From Leclercia sp. UBA7405 (GTDB lineage: Bacteria > Pseudomonadota > Gammaproteobacteria > Enterobacterales > Enterobacteriaceae): DNA of 9,834 nt. Positions 5,622 through 9,834 of this stretch are shown piece by piece (positions within the stretch are counted from its first letter, which is position 1; each line of letters starts with the position of its first letter). Where the stretch lies: positions 1-9,834 of the forward strand of contig DKMV01000322.1 of assembly GCA_002469605.1 (NCBI GenBank), given 5' to 3'. Below the pieces are notes generated by a model. It was given only the letters and a program-made list of their open reading frames with translations, was not told the DNA's origin and made no database searches. The position numbers and the translations under genes were made by a program.

Positions 5622-6977
5622 CTACGGGCCGGGCACCTCGCTGAGGGCGGCCGCCGCCTCCCTCTCCTGCGAGGCTTTTTCCTCTTTCGCCTTCAGGCGA
5701 TCCCAGGCGCGGAAGAACGGATAGTAAATCGCCAGCGAAATCCCCAGGTTCACGACCTGCAAAATGGTGCCGGAGAGGTGCCCGCCGGTCGCCAGGTAGC
5801 CGCTGATAAAGATCGGGGTGGTAAAGGGCAGCGCAATCCCTGCAGGAGGAGCCACCAGCCCGGTCGCCATCGCGGTATAGGAGACGATAACCAGCAGCAC
5901 CGGCGTCAGGATAAACGGCAGGAAGAAATAGGGGTTCATCACCAGCGGGATGCCGAAGACCATCGGCTCGCTGATGTTAAACAGCGCCCCCGGTGCGGCA
6001 ATTTTGCCAAGCTGTTTCATCTGCTGGCTGCGGGCGCGGATTAGCATAAAGATCACCAGCCCCAGCAGCGCGCCGGTACCGCCAGGCGCTATCCACAGGT
6101 CGTAAAACTGCTGGGTAATGATGTGGGGGATCGGCTGTCCGTTCTGAAACGCGGTCAGGTTTTCCGACATATTTGACAGCCACACCGGCTGGATAAAGAC
6201 TAGCACGATCGCATCGCCGTGCAGGCCGAGCGTCCAGAGCACGCCAATTAAAATCACCGAGACGATCATGCCCGGCAACGTGCCGCCGACGTGGTGCATC
6301 GGAATGCCGATAATGGTGGCGATCATGCTGTTAATATCGCCAAACGGCGAAGCCTCTACCGCCAGACGCAGCGCCAGCACTACCGCCAGCACGCAAAAGC
6401 CGGGGATCAGCGCCAGAAACGATTTCGCCACCGCCGGGGGTACCCCTTCCGGCATGCGGATCACCAGATTACGGCTGGCGACAAAACGGTAGATCTCGGT
6501 CGACAGCAGCGAAATGACAATCGCCACAAACAGCCCCTGGCTGCCCACCAGGTTAACCGGAATCACCCCCTTAACGATCTGCTCCGCCGCGCCGCTCACC
6601 GGTGCAAACAACGTATGCTGGGGGATGGTCATCATAAAGGCCACCAGCGACATCGCCCCGGCGCTCAGCGGATCGAGGGTGCGGTACTTTTCCGCCAGCC
6701 GGTAGGCGATGCCGAAGCTGGAGATCAGCGCCATGATGTCGTAGGTCGCCTTCACCGGATAGAGAATTTTGTCGCGCCAGACGTCACCAAAGAGGCCGGT
6801 CATCATGTCGGCATAGCCGGGGATCGGCAGATAGGCGAAGATCAGGAAAAACGACCCAATCAGCATAAACGGCATATTGAGAATGATGCCGTCACGCACC
6901 GACAGCACATGCTTTTGCCCGGCGATTTTCAGCGCCGCGGGCATAACGAAACGTTCAATCAGCGTGGAGTGCGACAT
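5622..6977 (-). CDS. PTS lactose/cellobiose-type EIIC permease
   Basis: This is a membrane-embedded sugar-translocating PTS subunit (451 residues) of the lactose/cellobiose (Lac/ChbC/CelB) family. It shows repeated hydrophobic segments, an early conserved region (VRDGIILNMPFMLIGSFFLI, about 27-46), WTLGLHGDAI with H253 and FNISEPMVFGIPLVMNP with E337. These two residues correspond to the sugar-binding His and Glu of known ChbC-type permeases. A charged tail (about 429-441) ends the protein. I chose MSHSTLIERF as the start because its ATG lies two bases after the TGA of the hydrolase gene. A longer start at 7025 would overlap that gene. Translational coupling is likely. With the EIIB and GH4 genes it forms a beta-glucoside uptake operon. 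The substrate (cellobiose, chitobiose or aryl-beta-glucoside) cannot be told from sequence. Confidence 0.9.
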   Translation of the reverse strand: MSHSTLIERFVMPAALKIAGQKHVLSVRDGIILNMPFMLIGSFFLIFAYLPIPGYADMMTGLFGDVWRDKILYPVKATYDIMALISSFGIAYRLAEKYRTLDPLSAGAMSLVAFMMTIPQHTLFAPVSGAAEQIVKGVIPVNLVGSQGLFVAIVISLLSTEIYRFVASRNLVIRMPEGVPPAVAKSFLALIPGFCVLAVVLALRLAVEASPFGDINSMIATIIGIPMHHVGGTLPGMIVSVILIGVLWTLGLHGDAIVLVFIQPVWLSNMSENLTAFQNGQPIPHIITQQFYDLWIAPGGTGALLGLVIFMLIRARSQQMKQLGKIAAPGALFNISEPMVFGIPLVMNPYFFLPFILTPVLLVIVSYTAMATGLVAPPAGIALPFTTPIFISGYLATGGHLSGTILQVVNLGISLAIYYPFFRAWDRLKAKEEKASQEREAAAALSEVPGP

Positions 6978-6979
6978 GG

Positions 6980-8311
6980 TCAGATCCCCGAAGGCGAATG
7001 AGGTGAAGTAAACTGCGGTAACCACTGGCGGTTGATCGAGAGCACCTCGTCGAGCAGCCTTTGTGCATCCGCTACGTTGCCGGTCAGCGGGTTTGCTACC
7101 AGCGCCAGCAGCGCGCTGTCGCGACAGCCATGAATGGCCGCCTCAATGGTCAATCTTTCAAACGCCTTCACCTGCTGGGTCAGGCCGTTCATCACAGGTG
7201 GCAGCGCGCCGAACGCCAGCGGCCTGGCCCCCTGTGCGTCGATAATGCTGTTGGTCTCCACCACCGCATCGTCGTCCAGCCCCTGGATCGCGCCGTTATT
7301 GCGCGTATTCACCACCATTTCCACTCCGAGGTTATTGTGGATGGCGTTAATCAGCTCCACCGCCACTTCGGAATAGAGCGCACCGCCGCGAAAACTGAGC
7401 TGCTCCGGCTTCTCATCAACGTGCGGATCGGCATAGAGCTCAAACAGCGCCCGCTCAACCTCCATCACCTGCTCGGCACGGGTGCCTTTCGTTTTTGCCG
7501 CCTCGATCTCTTCCGCAATCATGGCCGGCGTGTTCCAGAAGTAGCGATGATACGGGCAGGGGATTGCCTTCAGGGCGCGCAGGAACCGCGGCGGCCACGG
7601 CAGCTCCTGGATGTTATTCATGGAGAGCGCCTCGCCGTCGCAGAGCAGATCGATCACCCTGCCGGTGACGTCGTGCTGCCCCTGCGTGACGCGATGGACC
7701 CAGACCATATGGTTGAGCCCGGCAAAGCGCAGGTTAATCTCCTGGGGTTTAACCCCGAGCATCGTGGCGATGGTATGGTGCATATTAATCGGCACGTTGC
7801 ACAGGCCGACGATCTTCGCATTGCTGTAGCGGCTTACCGCTTCCGTCACTATCCCCGCCGGGTTGGTGAAGTTCAGAATAAAAGCATCCGGCGCGAGGGC
7901 TTCCACCTTGCGCGCCACCTCCATCAATACCGGAATGGTGCGCAGGGCTTTCGCGAATCCGCCCACGCCGGTGGTTTCCTGGCCGAGCAACTGGTATTTC
8001 AGCCCCAGGCGCTCATCCGCCGCCCGCGCCGCCAGTTGGCCGACGCGCAGCTGGGTCAGGACAAACTGAGCGCCGTAAATGGCTGCGTCGAGGGTGAAAT
8101 GGACGCTAACCGCCACGTGCCCCAGCCCTTTACGCGTTAGCATCCGACGCGTCAGCGCGGCAATGATCTCTACCTTCTCCCTGCCAGACTCCACGTCCAC
8201 CAGCGCCAGCTCGGTGACCGGCAGCTGGTCGTAACGGACGATGATGCCTTCAATCAGTTCCGGCGTGTAGCTGCTGCCACCACCGATCACGGCTATTTTT
8301 AACGGTTGCAT
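6980..8311 (-). CDS. 6-phospho-beta-glucosidase, glycoside hydrolase family 4
   Basis: GH4 enzymes cleave phosphorylated disaccharides by an NAD+- and divalent-metal-dependent oxidation-elimination route. Here the substrate is expected to be a 6-phospho-beta-glucoside made by the adjacent PTS. Visible features are the NAD-binding loop IAVIGGGSSYTPEL (7-20), ILNFTNPAG (145-153), GLCNVPINMHH with the metal ligand C171, and AGLNHMVW with H201. A candidate catalytic tyrosine lies in PYHRYFWN (near 253-260). The 443-residue length is typical (LicH/CelF/ChbF family). GLCNVP is typical of the beta-glucoside branch rather than the alpha branch. The ATG at 8311 is chosen because AAGGGGG lies about six bases upstream; an ATG seven codons earlier lacks such a site. 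The stop is two bases from the EIIC start; 78 bases separate it from the EIIB gene. Confidence 0.92.
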   Translation of the reverse strand: MQPLKIAVIGGGSSYTPELIEGIIVRYDQLPVTELALVDVESGREKVEIIAALTRRMLTRKGLGHVAVSVHFTLDAAIYGAQFVLTQLRVGQLAARAADERLGLKYQLLGQETTGVGGFAKALRTIPVLMEVARKVEALAPDAFILNFTNPAGIVTEAVSRYSNAKIVGLCNVPINMHHTIATMLGVKPQEINLRFAGLNHMVWVHRVTQGQHDVTGRVIDLLCDGEALSMNNIQELPWPPRFLRALKAIPCPYHRYFWNTPAMIAEEIEAAKTKGTRAEQVMEVERALFELYADPHVDEKPEQLSFRGGALYSEVAVELINAIHNNLGVEMVVNTRNNGAIQGLDDDAVVETNSIIDAQGARPLAFGALPPVMNGLTQQVKAFERLTIEAAIHGCRDSALLALVANPLTGNVADAQRLLDEVLSINRQWLPQFTSPHSPSGI

Positions 8312-8389
8312 ATTGCCCCCTTTTTTCGGCATGCAGGAAGCCGCGCGTGGCCTGGCAGCAACGCGTAGATGCCTGAGTTATCGGGAAAA

Positions 8390-8698
8390 TTAGTGGTTCA
8401 GCAGCGCCAGCGCTTTGTCGAGCACGGCGGCGCCGCGCATCATGCCGTAGTCGGCCATCTCAATAACGGCCACGGCCTTGCCCTGCTGCTCCGCCAGGGC
8501 GGAGAGCCGCCCGGCCTCATACTTCACCTGCGGGCCAAGCAGGAAGATATCCGCACCCGGCAGTTCGCGTTCAAACTCCGCGACCGGCACGGCGTAGATA
8601 TCCAGATCCAGCGAACGCTGGTTGGCTTCGGCTTTCATTTTATTGACCAGCATGCTGGTGGACATACCGGCCGCACAGCACAATACGATGCGTTGCAT
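8390..8698 (-). CDS. PTS lactose/cellobiose-type EIIB component
   Basis: This small soluble PTS subunit (102 residues, the usual length) accepts phosphate from an EIIA and passes it to the sugar carried by the EIIC. The N-terminal P-loop IVLCCAAGMSTSMLV contains the phosphorylation cysteine, by alignment with ChbB FCSAGMSTS most likely C8 (C7 is adjacent). ADIFLLGPQVKYE is the second family landmark. The start is fixed by a strong GAGGAGGGG just before the ATG. It is the first gene of the operon and diverges from the RpiR-type regulator gene. Related genes are called celA or chbB. I leave the symbol empty because orthology with either is not established. No EIIA gene accompanies it in the window. 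Confidence 0.93.
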   Translation of the reverse strand: MQRIVLCCAAGMSTSMLVNKMKAEANQRSLDLDIYAVPVAEFERELPGADIFLLGPQVKYEAGRLSALAEQQGKAVAVIEMADYGMMRGAAVLDKALALLNH

Positions 8699-8750
8699 AA
8701 CCCCTCCTCTGTTTTCACCACTGTATTGTTAAAATTATGTTGAAATGAAG

Positions 8751-8756
8751 AGTATA
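8751..8756 (-). promoter_or_regulatory. Probable -10 box of the beta-glucoside PTS operon
   Basis: TATACT (five of six to TATAAT) reads toward the EIIB gene and would start transcription near 8744, leaving a leader of about 45 bases. The hexamer 17 bases upstream (CACACT) is a poor -35, so an activator may be needed. The upstream palindrome touches this box, a position suited to repression. Confidence 0.5.
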
Positions 8757-8772
8757 TGAAAATAATTTTCAT
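8756..8772. promoter_or_regulatory. Palindromic operator candidate 1 (upstream of the EIIB gene)
   Basis: ATGAAAAT and ATTTTCAT are exact inverted arms around one central A. Nearly the same 15-bp core recurs at 8886-8900 next to the regulator gene. The site lies between the poor -35 and the -10 of the PTS operon. RpiR-family regulators commonly bind AT-rich palindromes with GAAA/TTTC arms next to their own genes, so the neighbouring regulator is the likely binder (inference). Confidence 0.65.
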
Positions 8773-8862
8773 GAGTGTGATCGAAGGTCAAATTTCAGGC
8801 ATAACATCACGAGGCTTACTGGCTCATCCATGCACGATCACAGGAAAAAGGGCGGGTTATGG

Positions 8863-8868
8863 TATAGA
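8863..8868 (+). promoter_or_regulatory. Possible -10 box of the RpiR-type regulator gene
   Basis: TATAGA (four of six) is the best -10-like hexamer in front of the regulator gene. The -35 region at the proper distance is weak. A start near 8875 would place the second palindrome at about +11 to +25, where bound repressor could block its own gene. Confidence 0.3.
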
Positions 8869-8885
8869 GTAGTGGTAACACCAGG

Positions 8886-8900
8886 TGAAAAATAATTTCA
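8886..8900. promoter_or_regulatory. Palindromic operator candidate 2 (in front of the regulator gene)
   Basis: TGAAAAATAATTTCA has exact five-base arms (TGAAA/TTTCA) and an AT-only core. It is almost identical to the core TGAAAATAATTTTCA at 8757-8771. It ends 18 bases before the regulator start codon, which suggests autoregulation. Confidence 0.6.
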
Positions 8901-8918
8901 ATTGTGGGACCGGAACCG

Positions 8919-9662
8919 ATGGATATCGTTGGACAGTTGCATGAAGGCGTGGCGCGATTTAGCGTCCAGGAGTCGCGGGTCGCCGCGTTTATTCTGGAAA
9001 ATCTCAGCTTTACCGCCAGCGCCTCTATTGACGAGCTTGCCGCCCGGGCGGGCGTCAGCCCGGCGACCATCACCCGCTTCGCACGCTCCGTCGGCTGTGA
9101 GGACATTCGCGATCTGCGCAAACAGCTGGCGCAGGCCAGCGAGCGGCGCGCCAGCTGGGCGCCCGAGCAGAACCTTGCCGCACCGCCTCGCTGGCGGGAG
9201 AACTACGCCGCCATTGTGCATGGTCTCAGCGGCCAGCTTGAACAGACGGCGATCGCAGCCGTCGATAAGCTGAAGGCGCAACTGCTGAACGCCCGGGACA
9301 TCCACTGTTTTGCCGTCGGCGCGCAGGACGTCGCGCTGGCCACCCTGCTGCAGCATCAACTCTTGCTTGCCGGCATCAGTATTAGTCTGTGCGATAACAC
9401 GGCGCTTATGCGTATGGCTGCCAGCAGGTTAAGCGACGATAGCCTGCTGCTGGTGCTTGCGCTCGGCGAACCTGACAGCGTGCTGCACGGCGCAACGCTG
9501 CAGGCGCGCATGCAGGGCGCCGCGATTTTTGCCCTCACACCCGCACAGCATCCGCTAGGCAACATGGCCTCGGAGGTGTTGCCGCTGGCCGCGAATCCTC
9601 ACCATGCCCGCTATAGTCTGCTGATGCTGATCGATTTACTGAACGACACGCTGATCGCCTGA
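8919..9662 (+). CDS. RpiR/MurR-family transcriptional regulator with a degenerate SIS domain
   Basis: The protein (247 residues) has the N-terminal RpiR-type helix-turn-helix (about 1-75; FSVQESRVAAFIL, SIDELAARAGVSPATITRFARSVG) and a C-terminal region laid out like a sugar-isomerase (SIS) domain (about 125-240). Usual SIS domains carry a GxGxS start and an S-x-S-G phosphosugar-binding motif. Here the matching places read VGAQDVA (133-139) and ALGEPDSV (181-188), so the usual binding serines are missing. It is slightly shorter than most of the family (about 280). The ATG at 8919 has GGA four to seven bases upstream; a GTG at 8904 lacks a ribosome site. Being divergent from the PTS/GH4 operon with twin palindromes between, it probably controls that operon and itself. 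Inducer unknown. Confidence 0.87.
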   Translation: MDIVGQLHEGVARFSVQESRVAAFILENLSFTASASIDELAARAGVSPATITRFARSVGCEDIRDLRKQLAQASERRASWAPEQNLAAPPRWRENYAAIVHGLSGQLEQTAIAAVDKLKAQLLNARDIHCFAVGAQDVALATLLQHQLLLAGISISLCDNTALMRMAASRLSDDSLLLVLALGEPDSVLHGATLQARMQGAAIFALTPAQHPLGNMASEVLPLAANPHHARYSLLMLIDLLNDTLIA

Positions 9663-9677
9663 TCGGCGGGATATACG

Positions 9678-9711
9678 CTCACCGCCAGCCATGCGGTGAG
9701 TCTGTGATTTT
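9678..9711 (+). terminator. Probable terminator after the regulator gene
   Basis: CTCACCGC (9678-9685) and GCGGTGAG (9693-9700) form a perfect eight-pair stem with a seven-base loop, beginning 16 bases after the stop codon. The T-run is poor: TCTGTGATTTT, with four T at 9708-9711. Termination may be incomplete. Confidence 0.55.
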
Positions 9712-9792
9712 GCTGCATAATTAATCAAATTTTTCCCCCTGCGGATTTACAAAGCCCGAAGCGCCCGCCGTTTGTACTCTCGTCTTTTTACC

Positions 9793-9806
9793 TTGTCCTG
9801 AATCAA
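9793..9806 (+). promoter_or_regulatory. FNR-like site, upstream member of a pair
   Basis: TTGTC-CTGA-ATCAA matches eight of ten bases of the FNR consensus TTGAT-N4-ATCAA. Its centre is 31 bp from that of the second FNR-like site. In the E. coli nrdD promoter I recall FNR sites centred at -64.5 and -33.5, the same spacing. The gene served lies beyond the right edge. Confidence 0.6.
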
Positions 9807-9823
9807 ATAAATCGCAAACTTGT

Positions 9824-9834
9824 TTGATGCAAAT
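9824..9834 (+). promoter_or_regulatory. FNR-like site cut by the window edge
   Basis: TTGAT-GCAA-AT is a perfect left half, correct spacer and first two bases of the right half (ATCAA expected); the last three bases are outside. With the upstream site it forms the expected anaerobic promoter of nrdD, which is not in view. Confidence 0.6.

Noticed and set aside
5607..5630. Bidirectional terminator between treC and the EIIC gene
   Set aside because: The only inverted repeat (GGCC-TACG-GGCC) has a four-base stem and no T-run on either strand.
6291..7001. Long plus-strand open frame opposite the EIIC gene (236 codons)
   Set aside because: It is rich in His, Arg and Gln, has no recognisable domain and mirrors the GC-rich codon pattern of the convincing EIIC frame on the other strand.
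7061..8140. Plus-strand open frame of 359 codons opposite the GH4 gene
   Set aside because: The minus-strand GH4 protein has all its family motifs. This frame shows low-complexity His/Arg-rich sequence with no family resemblance and is a shadow frame.
8312..8389. Possible terminator or processing hairpin between the EIIB and GH4 genes
   Set aside because: Only a weak stem with wobble pairs around 8338-8354 was found and there is no T-run in the right place; the genes most likely share a transcript.
8776..8792. CRP site in the divergent promoter region (TGTGA...TCAAA)
   Set aside because: The left half is perfect, but the best right half sits seven rather than six bases away, and at the correct spacing only one of five bases matches. 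CRP control is plausible for such an operon but not supported here.

Overview
The window is chromosomal DNA from a member of the Enterobacteriaceae. The first half carries the mgtA-treR-treB-treC block, whose proteins read as very close relatives of the Escherichia coli ones as I remember them. GC-rich third codon positions suggest the Enterobacter/Klebsiella/Leclercia side of the family, but the sequence alone does not fix the genus. I see no phage genes, insertion sequences, CRISPR array, tRNA or rRNA.

Positions 1-1410 hold the 5' part of mgtA (minus strand, running off the left edge) and its long regulated leader. The leader has a PhoP-type direct repeat, a -10 box, the 14-codon leader peptide gene mgtL, and a chain of mutually exclusive stem-loops. 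The operator-like palindrome before treR lies at the other end of the same gap. Positions 1411-5606 are the trehalose module on the plus strand: repressor TreR, the trehalose PTS permease TreB (EIIBC) and trehalose-6-phosphate hydrolase TreC. A perfect 14-bp palindrome and a possible CRP site sit in front of treB, and a hairpin sits between treB and treC.

Positions 5622-8698 are a three-gene minus-strand operon converging on treC: a lactose/cellobiose-type PTS EIIB, a family 4 6-phospho-beta-glucosidase, and the matching PTS EIIC. It is divergent from an RpiR/MurR-type regulator gene at 8919-9662. Two near-identical TGAAA...TTTCA palindromes in the divergent promoter region are good candidates for its operators. 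No EIIA gene is present, so the phosphoryl donor must be encoded elsewhere.

The last 172 bases hold a probable terminator for the regulator gene and then two FNR-like sites whose centres are 31 bp apart. That matches my recollection of the anaerobic nrdD promoter, and nrdD is the gene that follows treC in E. coli. The beta-glucoside cassette therefore appears to be an addition between treC and nrdDG in an otherwise conserved gene order.

Overall the content is ordinary sugar uptake plus magnesium transport. The most interesting parts are the RNA architecture of the mgtA leader, the regulator with a degenerate sugar-phosphate (SIS) domain and twin operators, and the cassette's position. I did not find a clearly new biological system.
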